A stretch of DNA of 64,000 nt from Sphingobacteriaceae bacterium UBA6709 (GCA_002454425.1 DKIV01000044.1:5403-69402), one strand, 5' to 3'. Positions 1 through 8,803 are shown, counted from the stretch's first letter. A program made the numbers and translations. Notes: generated by a model from the letters alone, not told the origin.

Positions 1-291
1 CTTATCCGGGTAAATATTCCCGAGATCTTATATATCGAAGGGTTGAAAGATTACGTGAAGATCTACCTTGAGAATAATGAACGCCCCGTGATTACGCGTC
101 TGAGCATGCGTCATATGGAGGAGAAACTACCGGCAGCTAAATTCATGCGGGTTCACCGGTCTTTCATTATCTCGCTGGCTAAGATCACCGCCTTTCGCAA
201 GAACCGTCTGTTCCTTTCGGAGTCTGAAATTCCGGTCAGTGACTCGGCGCGCGAGATGCTTTTATCCTATATGGGTTGCCAGCTTGAATAA
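1..291 (+). CDS. LytTR-family DNA-binding response regulator, C-terminal part only
   Basis: The reading frame is open from the first base of the window, so the gene starts upstream and only about the last 96 codons are seen. The segment is a LytTR DNA-binding domain. It shows the 'I.YIEGLKDYVKIYL' signature, where the residue spells out an acidic-plus-aromatic strand, then 'RHMEEKLP..KFMRVHRSFIISLAKI' (the conserved MRVHRSF(I/L)V motif) and a short terminal strand pattern. In Bacteroidota such domains usually follow a receiver domain and pair with a LytS/YpdA-type histidine kinase; neither can be seen here. It ends in TAA and is followed by a gap of about 110 bases before the next gene. Target genes are unknown. 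Confidence 0.9.
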   Translation, partial: LIRVNIPEILYIEGLKDYVKIYLENNERPVITRLSMRHMEEKLPAAKFMRVHRSFIISLAKITAFRKNRLFLSESEIPVSDSAREMLLSYMGCQLE

Positions 292-428
292 TTTTTATCT
301 ACACAATTGCACCGTTTGTAGTTAAAATCAGGCCTTCTGTATCAAATGCAGGGAATGCGCTGCTTATGGCTTAAACTTGAGGACGATAATACCGTCATAG
401 AATCATGCTTAATGTCAAGATCACGTTC

Positions 429-3278
429 ATGCGAACGAAAAAATTACTGCCCTTTCTGCTTTTAATTATGCTGCCCTTTGTGCTTTCCGCGCAGGAGTCC
501 GGAAGAACAATTTCCGGAGTTCTCAAAGATTCTACAGGAAACGGCATTTTAGCGGCAACGATAAAACTTAAGTCACCGGTAGATTCTTTGTTCACCAGAA
601 GTGATATGGATGGTAAATTCACTATCCGCAACGTTAAGTCATCTCAGTTTACGATCTCTGTTACAAGTCTTGGCTATAGAGCTCACAACCAGCGGTTCCT
701 GTTTAAGGATGGCAGTACTCCTATAGCGCTTCCGGCGATTACGCTGAAGTCCAGCAGTCAGTTGCTACAAGCGGTAGTAGTTTCCGGAACGTCCTCGATC
801 ACGGTGAAAGAAGATACTGTTGAGTATCGCGCAGCTGATTATCCCGTGCGTGAAAATTCTGTCGTTGAAGATGTTATCCGTAAGTTACCCGGCGTAGAAG
901 TAGATAAGGATGGGAATGTAACATCGCAGGGAAAGAGTATTACGCGGGTGCGTGTAAATGGCAAGGACTTTTTTGATGGCGATTTGAAGAGTGCTACGCA
1001 AAACTTACCTGCTGATATTATTCAAAAAATTCAGATCGTAGACGACTATGGCGATCAGGCGAATGTGAGCGGTATACGTAACGGTGACCCGGAAAAAATT
1101 CTGAACATTACCATTAGTCCCGATAAGAACAAAGGCTATCTTGCCAATATCGCTGCCGGCGGCGGATTTGATGCTCAACCTAACTCCGGAGGAGCACAGA
1201 AAAATCAGGCCCGTGGAATGCTTAGCGGAATGACCCAAATTATGAATAATGATGAGCAAATCGCGGGACTCATTAACATCAATAATACCAACGCGTCGCT
1301 GTTCGATTTTGTCGGTGGTGGCAACCAGCGCGGAGGTCGCTTTAGAATGGGCGGCGGCGGCGGTCGATTCGGCGGCGGCAGCGGTGGGAATGGTATCACT
1401 GAGACTGTTGCCGGAGGGCTTAACTATCGTAATCAGTTTGGAAAGAAAGTTAGTGTTTACGGAAGTTACAGTCTTCAGCGCCGCAACAATGATCTCCTCA
1501 GCGAGTCTTATTCGGAGACGCCGGCAGGGGGACTAGACACGATTATCAACAGAACCAGTTCAAGTACCTTCAGTAAGAATATTAGTCATCGTTTTAACTT
1601 CAATGTAGAATACAAAATAGACTCGCTGAACTATCTGAAGATTTCACCTTCATTTAATTATGATGGCGTGAAAACTGATGGTTCATCAAATTCAGTAATT
1701 ACCGAGCTTAGTCGTCAGGATCAAGGTTCGCGTTCTTTGTCAAACTCCAAAGCCCCTTCGTTTGGTACGGACCTGGTATATAATCATCGCTTCATGAGGG
1801 CGGGGCGAAACTTGTCTTTGGGTTTTTCATTTAACAAATCCAATAACAAGAATGATCAGGACGCGGAAGATAACTTCCGGTTCTATGCTCAAAACGATCT
1901 TAATTCGTATAAAGATTCTACGTCACATCGTTTGATATATACAGACAACGGTCGTCTGAATCTCTCCGGAAATCTTGTGTACACAGAGCCGTTGGGTACT
2001 TATTCAAGGATAGATCTGTCTTACAACTTTAACCGTACGAACTACGAGAATAGCCGCCTGACAGATCTGGAAGTTGCGGGAGCTTATGTACCTTCCGATT
2101 CGCTTAGCAATGTGTTCGATTATTCTTTCATGACCAATCAGTTCGGCGTAAGCTATCGTTATGACCGCGATAAGTTGTATAACTTCTCACTGGGTGTTGC
2201 TGCTCAGCCGACGTTGCTTGATGGTTACTCAGCAACGAATGACGTGAGCGTTCGCCGTACCGGATTCAATATTGTTCCTACCGCGCGTTTCTCGTATAAT
2301 TTCGCTCGTTCACGCGCCTTGAATATCGATTATTCAGGTAGCAGTTCCGAACCATCGTATGCGCAGATACAGCCGGTGGTCGATCTGTCTAATCCTCAAC
2401 GTCCTGTGGTGGGTAATCCTGATTTGAAAGCGAGCTTCAGTCAGAATCTGAATATTCGTTATAATAATTTCGATCCGGAGAAAGGTATCTTCTTCATTGT
2501 CGGAGCTAACGCGAGTATTGCTAAGGATCGGGTGGTATCAAATGTTGTGCGGTTACGCCAGCCTATTGTTAACAATGGCGACACTACATATAACCTGATT
2601 CAGGAAACGCGCTATCTCAACGCTGACGGTTACTTTAGCGGGCGTATGTTCTACGGATGGAGCAAGCCTTTTATGGACCGGAAATATACTATCCGTTTGA
2701 ACGGAAATGTGAATTTTACTAACGATGTTGGGTACCTTGATAATCAGGAAAACACCATACGTAATTTCTCTTTTACGCAACGCGTGCAATTCCAGCTAAA
2801 TCCTAATGAAAATATTGACATTAATCCGCAGGTAAGTTATACGAAGAATCTCGTGAACTATTCGCTTCCGACATCTATTGACGCGAATAATACGGCATGG
2901 AACTTTGAACTTAACAGTAAGTTATACTTCTTTAAAACCTTTATTTGGGGACTTGAAGCAACAAAGACGATTAATCAGGGCTATGTAGGCGGTATCGCCG
3001 CGAATCCGCTTATCCTGAATTCCTACATTGAAAAGCAGTTTATGAATCGCAGAGCACGTTTGCGTTTACAAGGCTACGATCTTTTAAATCAGGGAGTAAA
3101 CGTGGCTCCTTCTTATAGTAATGGTTCTTATGTACAATCAAGTACTAACCGACTTACCCGATACTTCTTGTTTTCTTTTGCATATCGTCTGAACAAGTTT
3201 GGCGGTAAAGAGAATAACCGCGACTTTGGTCCCGGAGGGCCAGGCGGACCGGGTGGAATGCGTCCTCCTCGCTTCTAA
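429..3278 (+). CDS. Outer-membrane beta-barrel protein with carboxypeptidase-regulatory-like N-terminal domain
   Basis: TonB-receptor-like outer-membrane protein of the Bacteroidota 'outer membrane beta-barrel family', about 949 residues. A signal peptide (MRTKKLLPF, a hydrophobic run, then LSAQ) is followed by a CarboxypepD_reg-like domain ('ISGVLKDSTGNGI', roughly residues 28-110), a plug-like segment ('VVEDVIRKLPGVEVDKDGNV') and a long barrel of alternating aromatic strands. I chose the ATG at 429 because it starts the signal peptide directly; an in-frame ATG at 405 would add eight residues. A glycine/arginine-rich low-complexity stretch lies near residues 295-325, and the C-terminus is Gly/Pro-rich ('GPGGPGGPGGMRPPRF'). 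No SusD partner follows, so it is not a SusC-type importer. The substrate is unknown. A strong terminator follows. Confidence 0.85.
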   Translation: MRTKKLLPFLLLIMLPFVLSAQESGRTISGVLKDSTGNGILAATIKLKSPVDSLFTRSDMDGKFTIRNVKSSQFTISVTSLGYRAHNQRFLFKDGSTPIALPAITLKSSSQLLQAVVVSGTSSITVKEDTVEYRAADYPVRENSVVEDVIRKLPGVEVDKDGNVTSQGKSITRVRVNGKDFFDGDLKSATQNLPADIIQKIQIVDDYGDQANVSGIRNGDPEKILNITISPDKNKGYLANIAAGGGFDAQPNSGGAQKNQARGMLSGMTQIMNNDEQIAGLININNTNASLFDFVGGGNQRGGRFRMGGGGGRFGGGSGGNGITETVAGGLNYRNQFGKKVSVYGSYSLQRRNNDLLSESYSETPAGGLDTIINRTSSSTFSKNISHRFNFNVEYKIDSLNYLKISPSFNYDGVKTDGSSNSVITELSRQDQGSRSLSNSKAPSFGTDLVYNHRFMRAGRNLSLGFSFNKSNNKNDQDAEDNFRFYAQNDLNSYKDSTSHRLIYTDNGRLNLSGNLVYTEPLGTYSRIDLSYNFNRTNYENSRLTDLEVAGAYVPSDSLSNVFDYSFMTNQFGVSYRYDRDKLYNFSLGVAAQPTLLDGYSATNDVSVRRTGFNIVPTARFSYNFARSRALNIDYSGSSSEPSYAQIQPVVDLSNPQRPVVGNPDLKASFSQNLNIRYNNFDPEKGIFFIVGANASIAKDRVVSNVVRLRQPIVNNGDTTYNLIQETRYLNADGYFSGRMFYGWSKPFMDRKYTIRLNGNVNFTNDVGYLDNQENTIRNFSFTQRVQFQLNPNENIDINPQVSYTKNLVNYSLPTSIDANNTAWNFELNSKLYFFKTFIWGLEATKTINQGYVGGIAANPLILNSYIEKQFMNRRARLRLQGYDLLNQGVNVAPSYSNGSYVQSSTNRLTRYFLFSFAYRLNKFGGKENNRDFGPGGPGGPGGMRPPRF

Positions 3279-3308
3279 GTTACGATCGGATCAAAAGGCA
3301 TGCTGCTC

Positions 3309-3357
3309 AAGCCGCGGGAAAGAGGTTAACGTTGACCCTCCTTCCCGCGGCTTTTTT
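3309..3357 (+). terminator. Rho-independent terminator after the barrel protein
   Basis: A perfect 12-bp stem (3309-3320 with 3342-3353, sequence AAGCCGCGGGAA and its complement) closes a loop that is itself partly self-complementary. A run of six T follows at 3352-3357. It lies 30 bases after the stop codon. Confidence 0.85.
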
Positions 3358-3444
3358 GTTGACCTCCGATGATTCGATAGTTATTTGATTGATTATGGTG
3401 AGAAATAGCAATATCTGTAAACATCTTTGTAAGTTTATGTAATT

Positions 3445-4593
3445 ATGCATTCACCATTAAGCCAGGATCGCTCATTTATCGGATGGGTTGATGTATTACG
3501 TATTATCGCTTGCTTCCTTGTCGTATTTTCTCATAGCTGTGATCCCTTTGTCGCGCGGTTCGATACGGATCGTGCCACTTTTCTGCAAGGCGTTTTTTCC
3601 GGGAGCATGGTACGCAGCTGTGTTCCACTGTTTGTTATGATGACCGGTGTATTGCTGCTTCCAACAAATCTTTCAATGAGATTATTCATAGGTCGTCGTA
3701 TTAGTCGTATCGTAAAACCCTTAGTGTTTTGGTCGATTGTGCTGCCGCTGGCATATTACATATATCTCAACTTTATAAACCTAAAGACGGTAAATCCGTC
3801 TATTGTCTATGAGCAGCATTCGCTGTTGTCGACCCTGCGCAAGTGCTATACTTTTATTTTTAACTTCAATTTCGATACTACGCCCCTTTGGTATTTATAC
3901 ATGTTGATAGGCTTGTATTTTATCATCCCCGTTCTCAGCGCGTGGATCCAACGGGCTACTCCTCAGGATATACGTACTTTCCTGACGATATGGTTCATCA
4001 CGTTGTGGCTGCCGTATGTAAAGATGCTTGCTCCTATTCTTGGTTATGAGGGAAATTACGGAAATATGGGACTGCTGGGTGTCTGCGATTGGAATGAGTT
4101 CGGCACCTTTTACTATACGTCCGGATTTATCGGGTATCTGGTGCTGGCCTGGTATCTTGTGAAGTATCCCTTAGATTGGAGTTGGCGTAAAACGTTGTGG
4201 ATTTTGGTTCCATGTTTTTTTGTGGGATACGCTGTTACTGCGTTCGGATTTATACTTACGCAAAGCCACTTTCCGGGAAATTATGCCTACTTAGAGATAT
4301 TATGGTATTTCTGCGGCATAAATGTTTTCATGATGACTTTTCCGGTTTTTGTTATCGTCCAGAAGTTAAATGCCCGTCCGAGACGAATTGTTCATCAATG
4401 GGCATCTTTTACTTTTGGTATATACCTCTGTCATTTTATTCTTGTGCAGGTATTCATTGACCTGGTAGATGGGCATCTGGCCATCCCCGCGCTGGCAAAA
4501 ATTCCAATGATTGCTGTATTGTCATTCTTGTCGGCATCGATGGTGGTTTGGTTGTTGAATAAGGTTCCCTTGCTCCGGCAATTTGTGAAATAA
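3445..4593 (+). CDS. Membrane acyltransferase (acyltransferase 3 family)
   Basis: Integral membrane O-acyltransferase of the acyltransferase_3 (OafA/Nol-like) family, 382 residues, the usual length for a stand-alone member. The N-terminus has the family signature: 'WVDVLRIIACFLVVFSHS' with the conserved His at the end of the first membrane segment, followed by 'RRISRIVKPLVFWSI' before the next segment. About ten hydrophobic helices can be traced. Such enzymes transfer acetyl or other acyl groups to surface polysaccharides or lipids; the acceptor cannot be read from sequence. The gene stands alone between two terminators. A weak promoter-like CATCTTTG (one mismatch to TAnnTTTG) lies at 3422-3429. 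Confidence 0.88.
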   Translation: MHSPLSQDRSFIGWVDVLRIIACFLVVFSHSCDPFVARFDTDRATFLQGVFSGSMVRSCVPLFVMMTGVLLLPTNLSMRLFIGRRISRIVKPLVFWSIVLPLAYYIYLNFINLKTVNPSIVYEQHSLLSTLRKCYTFIFNFNFDTTPLWYLYMLIGLYFIIPVLSAWIQRATPQDIRTFLTIWFITLWLPYVKMLAPILGYEGNYGNMGLLGVCDWNEFGTFYYTSGFIGYLVLAWYLVKYPLDWSWRKTLWILVPCFFVGYAVTAFGFILTQSHFPGNYAYLEILWYFCGINVFMMTFPVFVIVQKLNARPRRIVHQWASFTFGIYLCHFILVQVFIDLVDGHLAIPALAKIPMIAVLSFLSASMVVWLLNKVPLLRQFVK

Positions 4594-4611
4594 GATGATT
4601 GCTTTATAATT

Positions 4612-4661
4612 CAATAAAACACAATAGCCCGGCAATATTGACGGGCTACTGTGTTTTATTG
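4612..4661. terminator. Bidirectional terminator between acyltransferase and sodA
   Basis: A long inverted repeat with one internal mismatch pairs the two arms around 4612-4630 and 4643-4661. It has an AATAAAAC / GTTTTATT outer part and a GC-rich inner part (TAGCCCG / CGGGCTA). A and T runs on the two sides suit termination in both directions, as expected between convergent genes. Confidence 0.85.
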
Positions 4662-4681
4662 GAATCGGGACAAACCCTGAT

Positions 4682-5284
4682 TTATTTTTTGTAGCGTTCA
4701 GCTACAGCGTTCCAGTCAACCACGTTGAAAAACGCGGCGATATAATCAGGACGCTTGTTTTGGTACTTAAGATAATAAGCATGTTCCCAAACATCCATAC
4801 CCAGGATTGGAGTGCCCTTAACGTCAGCAACGTCCATTAAAGGATTGTCCTGATTTGGTGTTGATGATACCTGTAGCTTACCATCGGCAGCTACTGATAG
4901 CCATGCCCATCCTGAGCCAAAGCGCGTTGCGCCTGCCTCAGCGAATTTCTTTTTGAATTCTTCAAATGATCCGAAAGCAGCGTTAATAGCTTCTGCCAGC
5001 TCACCTGAAGGCTCGCCACCACCATTTGGTGATATTACAGTCCAGAATAAGCTGTGGTTATAGTGACCACCGCCGTTATTACGTACAGCAGGTGCGTAGG
5101 CAGAAATGTTAGCCAGAATATCTTCAAGAGATTTTCCTTCAGCTTCTGTACCGGCAATAGCTTTATTTAAATTGTCAACATACGCCTGGTGGTGTTTGCC
5201 ATGGTGTATTTCCATGGTAGTTTTGTCTATATGTGGTTCAAGCGCATCGCTTGCGTATGGTAACGCTGGAAGTTCAAATGCCAT
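4682..5284 (-). CDS. sodA: Superoxide dismutase, Mn-type (Fe/Mn family)
   Basis: Cytoplasmic superoxide dismutase converting superoxide to peroxide and oxygen. At 200 residues it is full length. The metal ligands are visible as His27 (in HHGKHH), His77 (in YNHSLFW), Asp164 and His168 (in DVWEHAYY). The Gly-rich 'NNGGGH' and the Gln in 'TPNQDNPLM' are the pattern associated with manganese rather than iron enzymes, although cambialistic use cannot be excluded. The first residues (MAFELPALPYA) match the family start, which fixes the ATG. It is monocistronic: a TAnnTTTG box lies upstream and a bidirectional terminator downstream. Confidence 0.97.
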   Translation of the reverse strand: MAFELPALPYASDALEPHIDKTTMEIHHGKHHQAYVDNLNKAIAGTEAEGKSLEDILANISAYAPAVRNNGGGHYNHSLFWTVISPNGGGEPSGELAEAINAAFGSFEEFKKKFAEAGATRFGSGWAWLSVAADGKLQVSSTPNQDNPLMDVADVKGTPILGMDVWEHAYYLKYQNKRPDYIAAFFNVVDWNAVAERYKK

Positions 5285-5318
5285 AATTATTTTTTTTAAG
5301 GTTAAACGTAATGTAGTA

Positions 5319-5326
5319 CAAAGATA
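5319..5326 (-). promoter_or_regulatory. sodA promoter, Bacteroidota -7 box
   Basis: On the minus strand this reads TATCTTTG, an exact match to the TAnnTTTG -7 consensus, 34 bases before the sodA ATG. No clear -33 element was found. Confidence 0.55.
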
Positions 5327-5358
5327 ACGGGCGACTATTTTTTTTGTTCAGAGGTATG

Positions 5359-5835
5359 TCAACTTTTAATTCTTTTCTGCTGGAAGAAGTCTTTCATGAG
5401 CTGACCACAGTCGGCCTCCAGAATACCGCTTTTAATTTCTGTACGAGGATGTGTAAGTGCTTGTTCAACACGGGAGTAACCTCTCTTAGGATCGTGGGCG
5501 CCGAATACGATGTGGCTGATCTGCGTCCAGAAGGAGGCGCCGGCACACATAATACAAGGTTCGATGGTAACGTACAGCGTACAATCTTTAAGGTATTTTC
5601 CTCCTAAAAAATTTGCGGCAGCGGTAAAAGCTTGCATTTCCGCATGTGCTGTTACATCATTCAGCCGTTCTGTTAAGTTATGACCACGCGCGATAATCCG
5701 GTCTTTACAAACAATGACCGCTCCAATGGGCACTTCGCCGAGTTTAAGAGCTATGTGCGCCTCCTTAAGCGCCTCTCTCATGTAAAACTCGTCCTTATTA
5801 GTTTCCGGTTCTTCGGTAAAATTTACGTAACGCAT
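5359..5835 (-). CDS. tadA: tRNA-specific adenosine deaminase
   Basis: Deaminates adenosine-34 to inosine in the tRNA-Arg anticodon. The 158-residue protein has the cytidine-deaminase-fold zinc site: His64-Ala-Glu66 (HAEM) and the EPCIMCAGA motif with Cys94 and Cys97. The N-terminal 'EALKEAHIALKLGEVPIGAVIV' pattern is typical of TadA. It starts 4 bases after the csaA stop on the same strand, so the two genes are almost certainly co-transcribed. Broader 'nucleoside deaminase' specificity is the main alternative. Confidence 0.93.
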   Translation of the reverse strand: MRYVNFTEEPETNKDEFYMREALKEAHIALKLGEVPIGAVIVCKDRIIARGHNLTERLNDVTAHAEMQAFTAAANFLGGKYLKDCTLYVTIEPCIMCAGASFWTQISHIVFGAHDPKRGYSRVEQALTHPRTEIKSGILEADCGQLMKDFFQQKRIKS

Positions 5836-5839
5836 CTTT

Positions 5840-6175
5840 TTATATTAAACGGGCACCGTTCGGCACCTTAGTATCTATCGTGGAAATGACAATATTACCC
5901 TTGTCGTCCGGGAATCCGGTAATAAGGAATTCGGAAAGGAATTTGCCAATCTGCTTGACCGGGAAATTCACCACTCCGATGATCTGGCGGCCGATAAGCT
6001 CTTCCATGGTATAGTTCACGGTTATCTGTGCGCTGCTCCATTTGGTACCCAATTCGCCGAAGTCCACTTTAACTTTATAAGCAGGCTTACGTGCTTCAGG
6101 GAAAGCTTTCACTTCCAGAATTGTTCCCGCACGCATGTCGACGGTTTCAAATTCATTCCATGTGATTGTTGTCAT
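5840..6175 (-). CDS. csaA: tRNA-binding domain protein CsaA
   Basis: Small dimeric OB-fold tRNA-binding protein of the CsaA family, related to the C-terminal domain of some methionyl- and phenylalanyl-tRNA synthetases. It is described in Bacillus as a chaperone-like protein. About 111 residues, starting MTTITWNEFE, with the family patterns 'FETVDMRAGTILEV', 'KPAYKVKVDFGE.G.K.SSAQIT' and 'VVNFPVKQIGKFLSEFLITG'. I took the ATG at 6175; the frame could be extended by two codons to a TTG but this is unlikely. It is the first gene of a csaA-tadA pair. A promoter box sits only three bases upstream of the ATG. Confidence 0.93.
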   Translation of the reverse strand: MTTITWNEFETVDMRAGTILEVKAFPEARKPAYKVKVDFGELGTKWSSAQITVNYTMEELIGRQIIGVVNFPVKQIGKFLSEFLITGFPDDKGNIVISTIDTKVPNGARLI

Positions 6176-6178
6176 GCT

Positions 6179-6186
6179 CAAAAATA
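6179..6186 (-). promoter_or_regulatory. csaA promoter, -7 box abutting the start codon
   Basis: On the minus strand this reads TATTTTTG (TAnnTTTG), followed by AGC and then the csaA ATG. If used, transcription would begin at or inside the start codon, giving a leaderless mRNA. Confidence 0.45.
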
Positions 6187-6356
6187 GAGCATAAAAAGCT
6201 AAGTGAAGGTAAAATTGCTGAGATAAACGCGGGGATTATGCCCTGGCGGCGCGCCTTCGTAAAAGGATATATGATAAGGGGATTGAATCTGCAGGAAATT
6301 TTCGTGGGTGTATCACGAAAGTTTAGCGGTATTTTTCATTGCTGCAGCATTTTACA

Positions 6357-6364
6357 TATGTTTG
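6357..6364 (+). promoter_or_regulatory. rlmI promoter, -7 box abutting the start codon
   Basis: TATGTTTG (TAnnTTTG), four bases before the rlmI ATG. A TTG lies at 6339-6341 but the spacing is short for a -33 element. It predicts a leaderless or nearly leaderless transcript. Confidence 0.45.
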
Positions 6365-6368
6365 CCCC

Positions 6369-7556
6369 ATGGCTACAGTTCGATTAAAAAGAGGTAAAGA
6401 AAAAGCAGTAAGGCAATTGCATCCATGGATATTTTCCGGGGCTATAGAGTCTGTAAAGGGTAAGCCCGAAGATGGTTCTATAGTAGATGTTATTGACCAT
6501 GGCGGCGAGTTTCTCGCTCGCGGTTTTTTTAACGGACAGTCGCGGGTAGCAGTGCGCGTGCTGTGCTGGGAAGAGCATTCCCTTATTGACGAGTCATGGT
6601 GGCGTGAGAAAGTGTCGCGAGCTGTAGAGGCCAGAAAGCCTATTCTTGAATCGGGCACAACAAATACCTGCCGCCTGATATTTAGTGAGGCCGACTTTAT
6701 GCCGGGGCTTATTGCTGACATTTACGCCGATTACATTTCAGTACAGATACTTAGTTCGGGTATAGAAACAGTGAAGGCTGTTATTCTGGATGAGCTTGTC
6801 AGGCTTTTAAATCCTAAGGGAATATTCGATAGAAGTGACGCTTCTGCCCGGGCTCATGAGGGAATGGAGGCATCATACGGCATTCTTTACGGGGAAGCCC
6901 CTCCAGAGTTTGTCGAGGTGCTCGAAAATGGTATCAAATATCACATCAATATCGCGGAGGGGCAGAAGTCCGGATTCTTCTGCGATCAGCGGGACAATCG
7001 CCGTATTCTGGCTGAACACGTACGCGGAAAGCGCGTGCTTGACTGCTTTTGTTATTCTGGTGGATTTTCGCTGAACAGCATACAGCTAGGTGCCGCTGAG
7101 GTCATCAGCGTCGACAGCTCAGCATTAGCTATAGAAACATTAAAGAAAAATATAGCGTTGAATAGTTTGGGTAATGCCGCGCAGACAGCCATACAGTCTG
7201 ATGTAAACAAGCAGCTGAGACTTTTTAAGGAACAGGGCGAGCTATTTGACGTTATTGTTCTTGATCCTCCCAAATATGCGCCTTCGAGATCTGCCTTGGA
7301 TAAAGCATCAAGAGCCTATAAAGACCTTAACCGCTTAGGGATGTCGTTACTGAAACCCGGAGGCTTGCTGGCAACGTTTTCGTGCTCCGGTGCCGTAGAT
7401 ATAGCGCTTTTTAAACAGATAATTGCCTGGGCTGCACTGGATGCCGGTCGGGATGTTCAATTTGTATATCAGTTTTGCCAACCGGAGGATCATCCCGTGC
7501 GGGCATCTTTTCCGGAAGGCGAATACCTGAAGGGGCTTTTATGCAGAGTGCTCTGA
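6369..7556 (+). CDS. rlmI: 23S rRNA (cytosine-C5) methyltransferase, RlmI family
   Basis: SAM-dependent methyltransferase of the RlmI/YccW family, which makes m5C1962 in 23S rRNA in E. coli. The protein is 395 residues from the ATG at 6369. The N-terminal PUA domain begins right at the start (VRLKRGKEKAVRQLHPWIF), which supports this ATG over the longer frame from 6339. The Rossmann domain shows 'VLDCFCYSGGFSLNS' (SAM-binding motif I), 'VISVDSS', then 'VLDPPKYAPSRSAL' and 'KDLNRLGMSLLKPGGLL.TFSCSG', which matches RlmI closely. Its last 18 bases overlap tail-to-tail with the convergent TerC gene. The exact target nucleotide is inferred from the family. Confidence 0.92.
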   Translation: MATVRLKRGKEKAVRQLHPWIFSGAIESVKGKPEDGSIVDVIDHGGEFLARGFFNGQSRVAVRVLCWEEHSLIDESWWREKVSRAVEARKPILESGTTNTCRLIFSEADFMPGLIADIYADYISVQILSSGIETVKAVILDELVRLLNPKGIFDRSDASARAHEGMEASYGILYGEAPPEFVEVLENGIKYHINIAEGQKSGFFCDQRDNRRILAEHVRGKRVLDCFCYSGGFSLNSIQLGAAEVISVDSSALAIETLKKNIALNSLGNAAQTAIQSDVNKQLRLFKEQGELFDVIVLDPPKYAPSRSALDKASRAYKDLNRLGMSLLKPGGLLATFSCSGAVDIALFKQIIAWAALDAGRDVQFVYQFCQPEDHPVRASFPEGEYLKGLLCRVL

Positions 7557-8339
7557 TGAGCTCTTATCGTCGGGCAAATTGCGCAATTTTACAGGCTTAG
7601 AGGTGTTGGCCTTCATTTTCAGGTTCAGCATCTCTACTAATACTGAAAATGCCATTGCGAAGTAGATATAGCCTTTAGGGATATGCTGTTCAAAGCCTTC
7701 CGCAAGTAATGATACCCCGATGAGCAGCAGAAATGAAAGAGCCAACATCTTCACCGTCGGATGATTGTTGACAAAGCTGCTGATACGACCGGCAGACAGC
7801 ATCATGATAAATACCGCAATGATCACAGCTGCTATCATAACCATAACTTCATCGGCCATACCCACGGCGGTAATCACGGAGTCGAGGGAGAAAACTACAT
7901 CAAGTAGTAAGATCTGAACAATTACACCGGTGAAAGATTTTACCGCGCCGGAATTAGTTTCATGCTGTTCACCCTCAAGTTTCTCGTGTATCTCGCTGGT
8001 GCTCTTATAGATGAGGAACAGTCCGCCTACCAGGAGAATGAGGTCACGTCCGGAGATTGCCATCTTTTCAAGGAGTTCTACGTTCTCTATCCCCAGCCAT
8101 GACCCTATGTTAAACAGTGGGGCGGTAAGTCGCATGATCCAGTTCAGCGAAAGAAGTAACAATACCCGGGTGATCATTGCTAGAGCCAGACCTAATTGTC
8201 GTGCTTTTTTTTGTTGGTTCTGCGGCAGCTTTCCGGCGAGAATTGAGATGAATATAATATTATCGATGCCCAGAACAATTTCGAGTACAGTAAGCGTGAT
8301 TAGGGAAATCCAGATTTCCGGATTAGATAGCATTTCCAT
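7539..8339 (-). CDS. TerC-family integral membrane protein
   Basis: Polytopic inner-membrane protein of the TerC family, 266 residues. The two internal repeats carry the family acidic motifs in membrane helices: 'LEIVLGIDNIIFISIL' near the N-terminus and 'LLDVVFSLDSVITAVGM' in the middle. Members of this family include manganese exporters and proteins historically linked to tellurite resistance, so metal-ion transport is the likeliest role; the ion here is not established. The gene overlaps the end of rlmI by 18 bases in a convergent arrangement, with no space for an intergenic terminator. A hairpin lies upstream (8376-8402). Confidence 0.9.
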   Translation of the reverse strand: MEMLSNPEIWISLITLTVLEIVLGIDNIIFISILAGKLPQNQQKKARQLGLALAMITRVLLLLSLNWIMRLTAPLFNIGSWLGIENVELLEKMAISGRDLILLVGGLFLIYKSTSEIHEKLEGEQHETNSGAVKSFTGVIVQILLLDVVFSLDSVITAVGMADEVMVMIAAVIIAVFIMMLSAGRISSFVNNHPTVKMLALSFLLLIGVSLLAEGFEQHIPKGYIYFAMAFSVLVEMLNLKMKANTSKPVKLRNLPDDKSSSEHSA

Positions 8340-8375
8340 AGATTATTGGGGTATGAATTTTTTACAAATAAAACT

Positions 8376-8402
8376 AAAACCTTTCGATGGGCGAAAGGTT
8401 TT
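8376..8402. other. Perfect 11-bp hairpin upstream of the TerC gene
   Basis: AAAACCTTTCG at 8376-8386 pairs exactly with 8392-8402 around a five-base loop. It lies 37 bases upstream of the TerC start. It could be a terminator for minus-strand transcription arriving from the nadR side or part of the TerC leader. Loop and flanks do not show the conserved pieces of the yybP-ykoY manganese riboswitch. Confidence 0.5.
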
Positions 8403-8803
8403 ATAATCATTAATTTAAAAAGAAATATATACCTAGATCGACTAAGTCAAAAACCAATAAACACATCTGTTGAAATATTAAGAGAAGTAAGTTGGGGTGA
8501 AAGAAAATATTCGAGCAGCGTAATGTTAAATGAAATTAAATAGAATTTGTCGAAATAGCAATTTTTTAATGCTTCAACGATGATTTATTTAATATTCCTA
8601 AAGTTTTACAGACTAGCTTAATTCTTTTGCCTCTAATTTTTATGTGTTTCTTATAAGACGCGAAATTAGAAAGATAGTTACAAGTTGGTTTTAACTGTAA
8701 ATTGTGTTTAGATTAATTGATGGTTAATTTAACTGTTACGTGAAGAGCGGCGGTGTCTATACTCCTCTGTTAAATAAAATCTTTGAGGTTAGCACGTTGA
8801 AAG
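8403..8803. other. AT-rich intergenic stretch without a recognisable gene
   Basis: About 400 bases, visibly more AT-rich than the genes on either side. No convincing protein or RNA gene was seen on either strand. It contains an 8-bp inverted repeat (8632-8639 with 8663-8670). A 65-codon frame beginning at 8346 runs into it but has no recognisable domain. Confidence 0.6.

Noticed and set aside
8340..8420. Possible yybP-ykoY manganese riboswitch before the TerC gene
   Set aside because: The hairpin is present, but the conserved loop pieces of this riboswitch could not be recognised.
8346..8543. 65-codon plus-strand frame downstream of the TerC start region
   Set aside because: No recognisable domain, it overlaps a hairpin, lies in AT-rich DNA and has no promoter or plausible ribosome-binding site.
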